A DNA stretch of 64,000 bases from NCBI RefSeq assembly GCF_039649665.1, contig NZ_JBDJAW010000002.1, positions 1 to 64,000 on the forward strand, in the 5' to 3' direction. The notes under the pieces were generated by a model. It made no database searches. It saw only the letters and a program-made list of their open reading frames with translations, and was not told the DNA's origin. A program made the translations under genes and the position numbers. The DNA is from Microbispora sp. ZYX-F-249 (GTDB taxonomy: Bacteria > Actinomycetota > Actinomycetes > Streptosporangiales > Streptosporangiaceae). Below, one piece after another: positions 17,240-24,908 of this stretch. The first letter of the stretch is position 1; every line of letters starts with the position of its first letter.

Positions 17240-17683
17240 TCAGATCTTCGGTCTGAGCATCTTGCGGTAGTAGGTGGCCGAGATCTCGTAGCCGAGGGCG
17301 CCGTAGAACTCGGCGGCCCGCCGGGTCGCCAGCGCGACATACCCGGCCTGACGTGAGCGTGCCCACGTCTCGAACTCCTCGAGCAGCCTGCGCCCGATGC
17401 CGTGGCGGCGGTAGCTGCTCTCGATCATGGCCTCCTCCACCCACGCGACCCTGCCGTTGGCGAAGAGTGTGAGGTGGGTGAAGCCGAGCAGGTAGCCGCG
17501 CACGGTCCCGTCGACGGTGGCGACGATGAGGAAGGCGTCCTCGTTCTCCAGGAGTTGCGGCAGCGCGGCGTCGAACGGCGCGCGCTCGGGGCGGAAGGTC
17601 AGCGCGAACTCTCGGGCGAGCGCGAAGATCTCGTCCGCGTCGCTCTTCTCGGCCCTCCGGAGCTGGAGATCACCAGACTTCAT
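17240..17683 (-). CDS. GNAT-family N-acetyltransferase
   Basis: A 147-aa protein with the GNAT fold: LQLRRAEKSDADEIFALA at the start, VRGYLLGFTHLT for beta-4, and acetyl-CoA motif A IESSYRRHGIGRRLLEEF. The terminal stretch is ATRRAAEFYGALGYE. It would acetylate an amine on a small molecule or protein; the substrate is unknown. I chose ATG 17683; an upstream in-frame ATG at 17713 is possible. Its first codons lie at the edge of a ~108-bp repeat shared with the 3' end of the LysR gene, so its promoter and start region may have been acquired or rearranged. Confidence 0.9.
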   Translation of the reverse strand: MKSGDLQLRRAEKSDADEIFALAREFALTFRPERAPFDAALPQLLENEDAFLIVATVDGTVRGYLLGFTHLTLFANGRVAWVEEAMIESSYRRHGIGRRLLEEFETWARSRQAGYVALATRRAAEFYGALGYEISATYYRKMLRPKI

Positions 17684-17788
17684 GAAAGGGACTCTAGGAG
17701 TACCTGGGCACATACGTCCAATCAGGGGGTCCCCCGGCGATTCTCACCCCGGAGCGACGGCGAAGGCCCGACCGGCCTGCCGTACGAC
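17681..17788. repeat. copy 1 of ~108-bp imperfect direct repeat; includes a LysR 3'-end remnant
   Basis: Begins CATGAAAGGGACTCTAGGAG and runs through GGGCACATACGTCCAATCAG, a GGGGGTCCCCC mini-palindrome and GACGGCGAAGGC. On the minus strand 17744-17788 reads VVRQAGRAFAVAPG followed by TGA. This closely matches the C-terminus of the LysR protein ending at 18552 (FVRQARRAFAVPSA). The copy therefore carries a dead tail of a LysR gene. Confidence 0.8.
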
Positions 17789-18132
17789 GTGCTGGTGGCG
17801 AGCGCCGCTGTGGTCGGTACCAGCGCGCTCGCTCGATCCTGCCGGCGAACGGTGGTCACGCTCGCCGCGGAGGCCCCGCAGCGCGACCAAGGCACTGGCC
17901 GGGCTCCGCGATTCCGGTGCCCACCGAAGCCTGAATCACGGCGGGACCATATCTCGTGCGCTTTGTGGCGATAATTCGCGGATTATGTTGTCTGCGACCG
18001 ATTATGGGCCGCAATAGGTACCTGAATATGCCGGCCCGGATCGAATTCGGAGTAGGAGAACGGAGGCCTGCGCCTATATGGTCGGGCCGCACGACATGAC
18101 GCGTCCGGCTACCCAATCCAAAGGACAGTGAC
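17789..18132. other. intergenic, AT-rich 3' half; upstream region of the orphan gene
   Basis: The first ~150 bases are GC-rich without a supported ORF. From about 17940 the composition is clearly richer in AT than the neighbours (CTTTGTGGCGATAATTCGCG, GATTATGTTG), suggesting promoter DNA of different origin. It ends with CCAAAGGACAGTGAC, the RBS for ATG 18133. Confidence 0.55.
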
Positions 18133-18384
18133 ATGAACGTCTACATCTACCCGGCCGGGGCTCTACCGGGAGCGGTGCACCTAGCGGTGGGCACGCTTGG
18201 CCAGCAGCTCGCCAACTCGTTCGCGGTGACGATCGCGGGCGGAGCAGGTGCACTGGCGGCGGGGCAGAACTATGTCCTGGCCGTCGGCGCCCCGCTGCAG
18301 AACAATGATCAGCACCAGAACGGGTACCCGACCAACGGGCAGTTGATGAACATCGCGGGGAATGTGTACACGTTCATCGTCTGA
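18133..18384 (+). CDS. orphan 83-aa protein
   Basis: A small protein starting MNVYIYPAGALPGAVHLAVG and ending NIAGNVYTFIV. It is rich in Ala, Gly, Asn and Gln, with no Cys, no Lys or Arg, and no signal peptide or membrane segment. Alternating hydrophobic residues suggest beta strands. AAAGGA lies seven bases before the ATG. The lack of basic residues and the Asn/Gln content differ sharply from the Arg-rich neighbours. It sits inside a direct repeat (17681-17788 and 18490-18597), which points to a recent insertion or duplication. I do not recognise a family. Confidence 0.65.
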   Translation: MNVYIYPAGALPGAVHLAVGTLGQQLANSFAVTIAGGAGALAAGQNYVLAVGAPLQNNDQHQNGYPTNGQLMNIAGNVYTFIV

Positions 18385-18489
18385 TCAGGCGATCGGCGGG
18401 CCGTTGAGGAACGTGCCGGAACGGCCGGCCTGATTTCCTGATATCGGGGCGAGATGGACCACGCGTCGGTGAGGCGGGGCGGGTCACCC

Positions 18490-18597
18490 CATGAAGGGAC
18501 CCCAGGAGTAACCGGGCACATACGCCCAATCAGGGGATCCCCCGGCGGTGCTCACGCCGACGGGACGGCGAAGGCGCGGCGGGCCTGCCGCACGAAC
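18490..18597. repeat. copy 2 of ~108-bp imperfect direct repeat; contains the LysR gene end
   Basis: Begins CATGAAGGGACCCCAGGAGT and keeps the same order of blocks as copy 1: GGGCACATACGCCCAATCAG, GGGGATCCCCC and GACGGCGAAGGC. About 85% of positions match by eye with one or two single-base gaps. The LysR stop (TCA on the plus strand at 18552-18554) lies at the position equivalent to 17744-17746 in copy 1. Confidence 0.8.
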
Positions 18598-19436
18598 TCG
18601 CGTACGGCGGGGCCGTGCCCGCCGCGCCACACCAGGGCGAGCAGGGCCGGCGACTCGACGTCCGCGATCGTGAGCGCGACGAGCCGGTCGCGGTGGGCCG
18701 CGGCCATCGACTCGCTGAGGACGGCGACGCCGAGCCCGCGGGCCGCGAGATCCGCGACGGCGTCGGCCGCCCCGGCCTGCAGCGCGATCACCGGCCGGAC
18801 GTCCCGGGCCGCGCAGGCCCGGTTGAACACCGTACGCAGGCCGGTGCCTGCGGGCATGCAGACGATCGGGTGCGAGCCGAGCTCGCGCAGCGTGACGGCC
18901 CCCCGGCTCGCGAGGGGGTGGTCCGGCGGGACGGCGGCGACGAGCCGCTCGCTGACGACCGTCAACGTCTCCAGGTCCTCCGGGGCGGCGGCGATCCCGG
19001 CGAGGGCCAGGTCGAGGGCGCCGGAGCGCACCCCGTCGGCGAGCCGGTCGGAGTTGTCCTCCAGCAGGGCGATCTCGACGCCCGGATGCGCCCGGTGGAA
19101 CGCGGCGAGGGCGTCGAACAGCGGCGTGACGGTGCAGCCGACGACCATCCCGACGGTGAGGCGGCCCCGGATGAGGCCGGTCACCTCGCCCACCGCCTGT
19201 CCCAGCGCTCCGGCGGCGGCGAGCGCGGCGCGGGCGTGACCGAGCGCGGCCTTCCCCGCGACGGTGAGCGTGACGCTCCGGGCGGACCGCTCGAACAGCT
19301 CGGCGCCGAGTTCGCGTTCGAGCTGCCGGATCTGTGCGCTCACGCCGGACTGGCTGATGTGCACCCGCTCGGCGGCCCGGGTGAAGTTGCGCTCCTCGGC
19401 GACCGCGACGAAATACTCCAGCTGACGCAACTCCAT
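18552..19436 (-). CDS. LysR-family transcriptional regulator
   Basis: A 294-aa LTTR. The N-terminal winged HTH is MELRQLEYFVAVAEERNFTR followed by ISQSGVSAQIRQLERELG. The periplasmic-binding-fold effector domain follows (GRLTVGMVVGCTVTPLFDAL through the ALLALVWRGG strand). I chose ATG 19436; no Shine-Dalgarno site precedes it, so a leaderless start is possible, or GTG 19442. It is divergent from the NTF2-like gene at 19530, the usual LTTR target arrangement. The inducer is unknown. Its 3' end is duplicated at 17744-17788. Confidence 0.95.
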   Translation of the reverse strand: MELRQLEYFVAVAEERNFTRAAERVHISQSGVSAQIRQLERELGAELFERSARSVTLTVAGKAALGHARAALAAAGALGQAVGEVTGLIRGRLTVGMVVGCTVTPLFDALAAFHRAHPGVEIALLEDNSDRLADGVRSGALDLALAGIAAAPEDLETLTVVSERLVAAVPPDHPLASRGAVTLRELGSHPIVCMPAGTGLRTVFNRACAARDVRPVIALQAGAADAVADLAARGLGVAVLSESMAAAHRDRLVALTIADVESPALLALVWRGGHGPAVREFVRQARRAFAVPSA

Positions 19437-19529
19437 AACCACTGATTCTAGATTCCATCTGATCCATCTGTTGGACTTCTCAGCGGCCCCTCGGCAGGCT
19501 GGAGACCGTACGAGAGATCGGGAGGAACC
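19437..19529. promoter_or_regulatory. LysR/NTF2 divergent control region
   Basis: Contains a 7-base direct repeat CCATCTG at 19455-19461 and 19464-19470, next to the short palindrome TCTAGA (19447-19452). These are candidate LysR contacts. The site GGGAGGAACC precedes ATG 19530. Confidence 0.4.
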
Positions 19530-19895
19530 ATGCCGGAGTACGAGAAGGCCATGCGGCCGGAGGACATCACCCGCCTGTTCGTCGAGCGGTCCAACGCCGG
19601 GGACGCCGCGGGCGTGGCGGCGCTGTACGAGGAGAACGCGGTGCTGGCCTACCCGCCGGGCAGCGTGACGGCCGGCCGGGAGGCGATCCGCGCCCTGTGG
19701 GAGAAGGTCCTCGCGAACCGGCCCCGCTTCGAGCCCGAGGAGCCCCTCCCGACCCTGGTCAGCGGCGATCTCGCGCTGACTTCGACCCCGCCGAAGGACG
19801 GCGCGGGCGCGCGGGCCCAGGTCGTACGGCGTCAGCCCGACGGGAGCTGGCTGCGCGTGCTCGACCAGCCCGAGTTCGCGCCGCCCGGCCGCTGA
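19530..19895 (+). CDS. NTF2-like (SnoaL/DUF4440-type) protein
   Basis: A 121-aa cone-fold protein: ITRLFVERSNAGDAAGVAAL, YEENAVLAYPPG and the SVTAGREAIRALWEKVL stretch. These match the helix-helix-strand opening of SnoaL-like or ketosteroid-isomerase-like proteins. The C-terminal strands are present (AQVVRRQPDGSWLRVLDQPE). The pocket residues do not point to one reaction. GGGAGGAACC gives a strong start. It is the likely target of the divergent LysR regulator. Confidence 0.85.
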   Translation: MPEYEKAMRPEDITRLFVERSNAGDAAGVAALYEENAVLAYPPGSVTAGREAIRALWEKVLANRPRFEPEEPLPTLVSGDLALTSTPPKDGAGARAQVVRRQPDGSWLRVLDQPEFAPPGR

Positions 19896-20007
19896 CCCGG
19901 CGGCCGTCCGGACAGGTGCGCGACCGGCCCCGGGGGCGACCCGGCTGTAAGCCGCGCGCAAGGACCATGCAAGGAAATTGCATCCTCATAGCCATAATTT
20001 TCCGCTC

Positions 20008-20454
20008 ATGAGAAAGATGATCCGCGCCTCCGGTCTGGTGTTCGCCGCAGCGGTTGCCGCATTCCTCGCGTCAGCCGCGCCGGCCAACGCACTCGTCGAA
20101 GGAATCGTGAAGCACGAACCGGCGCCGCCCGTGTGCACCAGTGGCAAAATCGGGAGCAACAGGAGTTACACGCATTGCACGTACACACATGTCTTTGCCG
20201 TGGCCCGGGCAGGAGCAAGTCACCTCGAGGCCGTGCAGAAAATCAGTCCGGACATCTCCAACACCGTCAAGTACTTGGACGAGCAGGACGGCTGCGGCGC
20301 AGTACTGCTGACCAGCAGTAACAGATACATGCATTTCCCCACTGACGCGGCAGCGTCCGACGAGTACCAGTGGTTCCCGGGCGATCCGGAATATGGAGTC
20401 GAGACAACCTTCAAAGTGTCACAAACCTGCATGTGGATCACCGAGGGCAGCTGA
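20008..20454 (+). CDS. small secreted protein, four cysteines
   Basis: A 148-aa precursor. The signal peptide is RKMIRASGLVFAAAVAAFLA, with probable cleavage after APANA. The mature part of about 120 residues has four Cys (PVCTSG, THCTY, DGCGAV, QTCMW), consistent with two disulfides. Aromatic residues cluster near the end (EYQWFPGDPEYG). I chose ATG 20008 because it begins the signal peptide; a longer frame from ATG 19978 adds nine or ten residues that do not fit. The preceding DNA is AT-rich (CATAATTTTCC). No family is recognised. Confidence 0.75.
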   Translation: MRKMIRASGLVFAAAVAAFLASAAPANALVEGIVKHEPAPPVCTSGKIGSNRSYTHCTYTHVFAVARAGASHLEAVQKISPDISNTVKYLDEQDGCGAVLLTSSNRYMHFPTDAAASDEYQWFPGDPEYGVETTFKVSQTCMWITEGS

Positions 20455-20547
20455 CGCGAATCCGGCCACGGCGGCGGAGCGGCGAGTTCAGCACGCTGGG
20501 CGGCGGTCCGGATCGCCCGGCGCAGGCCCGCAGAGAGGCGGCGGCTC

Positions 20548-21522
20548 TCAGGATGACGGTCCGTAGCGGGTGGCGATCGCGGCGGCGCGGTCGTGCAGAG
20601 CCTCGCGCAACCACTGCGGCGCCAGGGCTTCCGCGTCCGTGGTGAGCTGCCACAGCGCCCATTCGGCGTGTCTCGCATCCTGGAAGTCCGCCTCCAGCCG
20701 CAGCCAGCCGTCCGAGTCGGTGTCCTCGGCGCGGACGGCCAGCGCGGTGCTCACCAGCTCCTCCCGCCGCGCCGGGTCCACCCGCACCAGCACGGTGACC
20801 TGATCGCCACCGGTCCGGAACCGCGTGCTGCGCTCCCGCCAGGCCCGGTCCAGATCGACCCGCTCCGGTCGCCGCGCGGGTTCGGCGAGTTCCTCGGCGG
20901 CCAGGATCCGGGACAGCCGATAGGTGCGGTCCGCGCCGGACCTCGTGGCCAGCAGGTAGCCCCGGTCGCGTACGGTGACCAGGCCGATCGGGTCCACCGT
21001 GCGCCACTTCGGCGCCTGGTCCACGGCCGCGTAGTGGATGCGCAGCCTGTGTCCGGCGAACACCGCGCGCAGGACCTCGGCCGCGATCGCGTCGGGCACC
21101 TCCTCGGCGACGAGCCGGCGTGAGAGGAGGTCGGTCTCCGGGTCGACGAGCAATCGCTCGGCCGCGCCGGCCGCGGTGTCCCGATAGCTTTCGGGCAGCG
21201 CGTCGACCACCTTGAGCATCGCCGAAGCGAGCGCCGAGCCGAGGCCGAACGCCTGCGCGCCGCGCCGCGACCCGGCGACCAGCAGGGCAAGGGCCTCGTC
21301 GTGGTTCAGTCCGGTGAGCTCGGTGCGGAAACCGGGCAACAACGCGAACCCGCCGTGCCGCCCGCGTTCGGCGTAGACCGGGACGCCGGCCGCCGACAGC
21401 GCCTCGATGTCGCGCAGCACGGTGCGGGTGGACACCTCCAGCTCGCGCGCCAGCGCGGCCGCGGACAGCCGGCCATGCCGCCGCAGCAGCAGCACCAGCG
21501 AGACCAACCGGTCGGCGCGCAC
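20548..21522 (-). CDS. YafY-type HTH/WYL-domain transcriptional regulator
   Basis: A 324-aa protein. The N-terminal HTH_11 domain is ADRLVSLVLLLRRHGRLSAA followed by ELEVSTRTVLRDIEALSAAG. The WYL domain contains IHYAAVDQAPKWRTVDPIGL, and a C-terminal WCX-like extension follows (VLVRVDPARREELV). WYL domains sense small ligands or nucleic-acid fragments. I chose GTG 21522 because a perfect dyad at 21543-21561 lies just upstream; an ATG at 21579 would place that operator inside the gene. It is divergent from a RidA-family gene, its likely target. Confidence 0.92.
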   Translation of the reverse strand: MRADRLVSLVLLLRRHGRLSAAALARELEVSTRTVLRDIEALSAAGVPVYAERGRHGGFALLPGFRTELTGLNHDEALALLVAGSRRGAQAFGLGSALASAMLKVVDALPESYRDTAAGAAERLLVDPETDLLSRRLVAEEVPDAIAAEVLRAVFAGHRLRIHYAAVDQAPKWRTVDPIGLVTVRDRGYLLATRSGADRTYRLSRILAAEELAEPARRPERVDLDRAWRERSTRFRTGGDQVTVLVRVDPARREELVSTALAVRAEDTDSDGWLRLEADFQDARHAEWALWQLTTDAEALAPQWLREALHDRAAAIATRYGPSS

Positions 21523-21542
21523 AGCGAAAACGTACCGAAATA

Positions 21543-21561
21543 CACGACACAAGATGTCGTG
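21543..21561. promoter_or_regulatory. perfect 7-5-7 dyad between divergent WYL and RidA genes
   Basis: CACGACA (21543-21549), spacer CAAGA, then TGTCGTG (21555-21561). It lies 20 bases from the regulator start and 83 bases from the RidA start, so it is a good candidate operator for the WYL regulator. Confidence 0.65.
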
Positions 21562-21644
21562 ATTCGTTGGGAGGCTCATCGACGCGGCTACCCGAGCCGC
21601 TCGGCATCCGTGATGTCGACGAATCGATTGGAGCTGATGTGGCA

Positions 21645-22040
21645 ATGGAGCGAACGGCGGTCAACCCGTGGGCGTGGTCGGTGGAGCTGGGATACAACCA
21701 GGGCGAGATCGTCTCCGGGCACACCCGGACCCTCTACTGCTCGGGGCAGGCCGCGATGGGCGGCGACGGCAAGCCCCGGCACCCCGGTGACATGGCGGCA
21801 CAGTTGGCGCTGAGCCTCGACAACCTGGAGGCCGTGCTCGGCGAGGCCGGCATGTCCCTCGCGGACCTCGTCCGGCTCAACGTCTACACCACCGACGTCG
21901 ATCGGCTCTTCGAGCACTACGGCGTGCTGGCGTCGCGGCTGGGCGCCGCGGGGGTGGCACCCTCCACCACGATGCTCGGGGTGACACGACTGGCGATCCC
22001 CGGCCTGATGGTCGAGCTCGAGGGGACCGCGGTCGCGTGA
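21645..22040 (+). CDS. RidA (YjgF/YER057c/UK114)-family protein
   Basis: A 131-aa protein with the RidA pattern: HTRTLYCSGQAAMGGDGKPR, then QLALSLDNLEAVLGEAGMSL, DLVRLNVYTTDVDRLFEHYG, and the terminal strand PGLMVELEGTAVA. The canonical Arg105-type residue of true RidA imine deaminases (IEMEAVA-context 'R') is not obvious, so it may belong to a Rid subfamily without that activity. I chose ATG 21645, because the family begins close to ERTAVNPW and GGAG occurs about 11 bases upstream. It is controlled most probably by the divergent WYL regulator. Confidence 0.9.
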   Translation: MERTAVNPWAWSVELGYNQGEIVSGHTRTLYCSGQAAMGGDGKPRHPGDMAAQLALSLDNLEAVLGEAGMSLADLVRLNVYTTDVDRLFEHYGVLASRLGAAGVAPSTTMLGVTRLAIPGLMVELEGTAVA

Positions 22041-22057
22041 TCGCGTGAAGCGGCCTC

Positions 22058-22087
22058 GCCGCCTCCGGCAGGACCGCCGGAGGCGGC
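22058..22087 (+). terminator. perfect 12-bp stem hairpin after the RidA gene
   Basis: Arms GCCGCCTCCGGC and GCCGGAGGCGGC with loop AGGACC. It starts 18 bases after the RidA stop. No T-run follows. Confidence 0.7.
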
Positions 22088-22172
22088 ACGGAAACCGGCG
22101 CTCGGGGATGGCGGCAACCGGCATCGACGACCTCGGCGGGCGCACCCCGGACCGTCCCTCAGAGGCGTCTCG

Positions 22173-22655
22173 TCAGCAGCGCCCTGCGCCGTCGAGGGAC
22201 GAGGTGGCGCTCACGTGATATCCGTCGCCGTCCCGTCCCGCCTCCGGGCCGATGAACCACACCGACAGGTGGACGTCGCGTCCGCCGATCCGCCTGACGA
22301 GGCAGGCCGTCCCGTCGCCCTCGTCGTCCGGGGATCGCGTCCAGCCGTCCCGCTGCGCCGCGTCGCGGTAGAAGGAGAGGACCCCGGTCCGGGGTACCGG
22401 CAGGTCGTACGACTGCCCGGCGGAGACGAGCGCGTCGTCGCGATCGCATCCGGTCTCGCGCCCGCCGCGCGGCGTCGCGCCGTCCGGACGAGCGTTCAGG
22501 ATCGGAAGCGTCCCGAGAGAGGTGGCGAGCGCCTCCTCCGCGGCCGTGCAGGCGGAGGCGGGCGACCCGGTGGCGGAGACCACGACCTGGGCGACCGCCC
22601 CCGCGACGCTCAGGGCCGCGACTCCCGCGCCCATGAGCACGAACATCCGTCTCAT
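22173..22655 (-). CDS. small exported or membrane-anchored protein
   Basis: A 160-aa protein starting MRRMFVLMGAGVAALSVAGA, a signal peptide or anchor. The mature region has Cys at SACTAAE, TGCDRDD, TACLVRR and the terminal GRC. A stretch SFYRDAAQRDGWTRSPDDEG is typical of actinomycete lipoprotein-like domains that handle small ligands, but no lipobox is present. ATG 22655 is used. It lies 9 bases downstream of a remnant ORF (22665-22784). No function is recognised. Confidence 0.75.
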   Translation of the reverse strand: MRRMFVLMGAGVAALSVAGAVAQVVVSATGSPASACTAAEEALATSLGTLPILNARPDGATPRGGRETGCDRDDALVSAGQSYDLPVPRTGVLSFYRDAAQRDGWTRSPDDEGDGTACLVRRIGGRDVHLSVWFIGPEAGRDGDGYHVSATSSLDGAGRC

Positions 22656-22664
22656 GATCGGGCC

Positions 22665-22784
22665 CTACGCCTCGAAGCGGTGGCAGCGGCACGGCCGACG
22701 CCGGGTGGCCGGTAGCGGGGTGGCGATGCCGTTCTCGTTGTCCTCAGTGATCGAATGCGTCTCGTACACGATCTCGACCGCCAT
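22665..22784 (-). pseudogene. truncated histidine-phosphatase-like gene (5' remnant, 39 codons)
   Basis: The frame begins MAVEIVYETHSITEDNENG and then IATPLPATRRRP before stopping. The start matches the N-terminus of an actinobacterial histidine-phosphatase-like group in which ETHS replaces RHG (pattern VYETHS..EDNE.GIATGWLPG). After GIAT the expected GWLPG is lost and the frame turns Arg/Cys-rich. The RBS GGAGGGCTCAT before ATG 22784 is intact. It is therefore either a decayed gene whose body was deleted, or a short gene newly made from its start. Confidence 0.55.
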
Positions 22785-22864
22785 ATGAGCCCTCCGCTCC
22801 TGGAGGCGCCCACAGTGCTCGACGCTCCGATACGAGGTCCGGAACTTCGCCGTCCGCTGAACCC

Positions 22865-24013
22865 TCAGGCGGGCAGGCCGAGTTCGCGGGCGATGAGCAT
22901 GCGCTGCACCTCGCTGGTGCCCTCGCCGATCTCCAGGATCTTCGCGTCCCGGTAGAAGCGGCCGACGGGGAACTCGTTCATGAAGCCGTAGCCGCCGAAG
23001 ATCTGGGTGGCGTCGCGGGCGTTGTCCATGGCGGCGTTGGACGACACCAGCTTCGCGATCGCGGCCTCCTTCTTGAACGGCAGGCCCGCCAGCATGCGCT
23101 CGGCGGCGTGATAGTAGGCCAGGCGGGCGGTGTGCGCCCTGGCCTCCATGTCGGCGATCTTGAACTGGATGGCCTGGTAGTGGCCGATCTCCTGACCGAA
23201 GGCCCGGCGCTCGCCCACGTAGCGCAGCGACTCGTCGACGCAGCCCTGGGCGAGTCCCACCGACAGCGCGGCGATGGCCACCCGGCCCTCGTCGAGCGTA
23301 CGGAGGAACTGCGCGTAGCCCCGGCCGCGCTCGCCCAGCAGGTTCTCCTCCGGCACCCGGCAGTCGGTGAACGACAGCTCCCGGGTGTCGGAGGCCGACC
23401 AGCCGACCTTGGAATACTTCTTCGACACGGTGAAGCCGGGCGTGCCCGACGGCACCAGGATCGTGGAGATCTCCGGCCTGCCGTCCTCGCGGCGGCCGGT
23501 GATCGCCGCCACCCCGACCACGCCGGTGATGTCGGTGCCCGAATTGGTGATGAACGCCTTCGAACCGTTGATCACCCACTCGCCGCCGTCGAGGACGGCC
23601 GTGGTGCGCATTCCGCCCGGCACGTCGGACCCGCCGCCGGGCTCGGTCAGGCCGAACGCCCCGAGGACCTCCCCCGCCGCCATCTTCGGCAGCCACCGCT
23701 GCTTCTGCGCGTCGGTGCCGAACCGCAGGATGGGCATCGCGCCCAGCGAGACCGCCGCCTCCAGCGTGATCGCCACCGAGGAGTCGACCCTGGCCAGCTC
23801 CTCCAGGGCGAGGCACAGCGCGAAGTAGTCGCCGCCCATGCCGCCGTACTCCTCCGGGACCGGCAGGCCGAACAGGCCCATCGCGCCCATCTTGCGGACG
23901 ATGTCGTAGGGGAACTCGCACCGCTCGTAGTAGTCCCCGATGACCGGGGCCACCACCTCGCGGGCGAACTCCTCGACCGACTTGCGCAGTTCGACGTGCT
24001 CGTCGTTGAGCAT
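22865..24013 (-). CDS. acyl-CoA dehydrogenase, probable isovaleryl-CoA dehydrogenase
   Basis: A 382-aa flavoprotein that oxidises an acyl-CoA to the 2-enoyl-CoA. N-terminal helices are followed by the FAD/substrate signature GAFGLTEPGGGSDVPGG and WVINGSKAFITNSG. The C-terminal domain has RRAFGQEIGHYQAIQFKIAD, QIFGGYGFMNEFPVGRFYRD and the catalytic-base segment EIGEGTSEVQRMLIA. HMG-CoA lyase ends one base upstream (TGA G ATG). Its place beside methylcrotonyl-CoA carboxylase makes isovaleryl-CoA or another branched acyl-CoA the likely substrate, but sequence alone does not decide this. Confidence 0.94.
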   Translation of the reverse strand: MLNDEHVELRKSVEEFAREVVAPVIGDYYERCEFPYDIVRKMGAMGLFGLPVPEEYGGMGGDYFALCLALEELARVDSSVAITLEAAVSLGAMPILRFGTDAQKQRWLPKMAAGEVLGAFGLTEPGGGSDVPGGMRTTAVLDGGEWVINGSKAFITNSGTDITGVVGVAAITGRREDGRPEISTILVPSGTPGFTVSKKYSKVGWSASDTRELSFTDCRVPEENLLGERGRGYAQFLRTLDEGRVAIAALSVGLAQGCVDESLRYVGERRAFGQEIGHYQAIQFKIADMEARAHTARLAYYHAAERMLAGLPFKKEAAIAKLVSSNAAMDNARDATQIFGGYGFMNEFPVGRFYRDAKILEIGEGTSEVQRMLIARELGLPA

Positions 24014-24014
24014 C

Positions 24015-24908
24015 TCAAATCTCCTTGGCGAGAGCCTGGACGACGCGGGAGGGGCTCGGCCGGCCCAGGATTGCGGCGAGCCAGAGGCTGGTGGCGGCCA
24101 GCGACCTGACGTTCACCCCGGTCTCGACGCCGAGGCCGTCGAGCATCCAGACGAGGTCCTCGGTCGCGAGGTTGCCGGTGGCGCTCTTCGCGTACGGGCA
24201 GCCGCCGATGCCGCCGGCGGAGGAGTCCACGACCGTGATCCCCCGCCTGATCGCGGTGAGCGTGTTGGCGAGGGCCTGGCCGTAGGTGTCGTGGAAGTGG
24301 ACGGCCAGCCGGTCGGGCCCGACCCCGGCCTCGGCGAAGGCGTCCAGCAGCGCCTCGACGTGCCGTGGCGTGCCGACGCCGATGGTGTCGCCCAGCGACA
24401 GCTCGTAGCAGCCGAGGTCGAGCAGCCTGCGGCCGACGCGGGCGGCCTGCGCGGGCGCGACCGGCCCCTCCCAGGGGTCGGCGAAGCACATGGACACGTA
24501 CGCCCTGACCCGCATGCCGTGAGCCAGCGCCCGCTCGACGACGGGGGCGAACATCTCGAACTGCGACTCGACGGTCCGGTTGAGGTTGCGCCGGGCGAAC
24601 GACTCGGTGGCGCTGCCGAAGATCGCGATGTCGGTGACGCCCTGCTGCAGCGCCCGGTCGAGGCCGCGCTCGTTGGGGACGAGCACCGGATAGCGGACCC
24701 CGGGCACCCGGGGCAGGCTCTCCAGCAGCTCTCCCGCGTCCGCAAGCTGGGGCACCCACTTGGGGTGGACGAAGCTCGTCGCCTCGATGGTCGTCAGCCC
24801 GGCCTCGGCCAGCCGCCCGATGAACTCGCGCTTGACCTCGACCGGCACGACGGCGGACTCGTTCTGCAGGCCGTCGCGCGGGCCCACCTCGTAGATCGTC
24901 ACTCGCAT
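24015..24908 (-). CDS. hydroxymethylglutaryl-CoA lyase
   Basis: A 297-aa TIM-barrel enzyme that splits HMG-CoA to acetyl-CoA and acetoacetate, the last step of leucine breakdown. The HMGL-like motifs are present: [15 protein letters not shown] at the start (catalytic Arg and metal Asp), [33 protein letters not shown] spelled [16 protein letters not shown] (His ligands), and [20 protein letters not shown] with the catalytic Cys. ATG 24908 lies inside the end of the carboxylase alpha gene (10-base overlap). Downstream acyl-CoA dehydrogenase follows after one base. Confidence 0.96.
   Translation of the reverse strand: MRVTIYEVGPRDGLQNESAVVPVEVKREFIGRLAEAGLTTIEATSFVHPKWVPQLADAGELLESLPRVPGVRYPVLVPNERGLDRALQQGVTDIAIFGSATESFARRNLNRTVESQFEMFAPVVERALAHGMRVRAYVSMCFADPWEGPVAPAQAARVGRRLLDLGCYELSLGDTIGVGTPRHVEALLDAFAEAGVGPDRLAVHFHDTYGQALANTLTAIRRGITVVDSSAGGIGGCPYAKSATGNLATEDLVWMLDGLGVETGVNVRSLAATSLWLAAILGRPSPSRVVQALAKEI

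Noticed and set aside
17681-18597. Direct repeats as attachment sites (attL/attR) of an integrated element
   Set aside because: No integrase, excisionase or tRNA is nearby, the copies are imperfect, and they include LysR coding sequence. Duplication explains them better.
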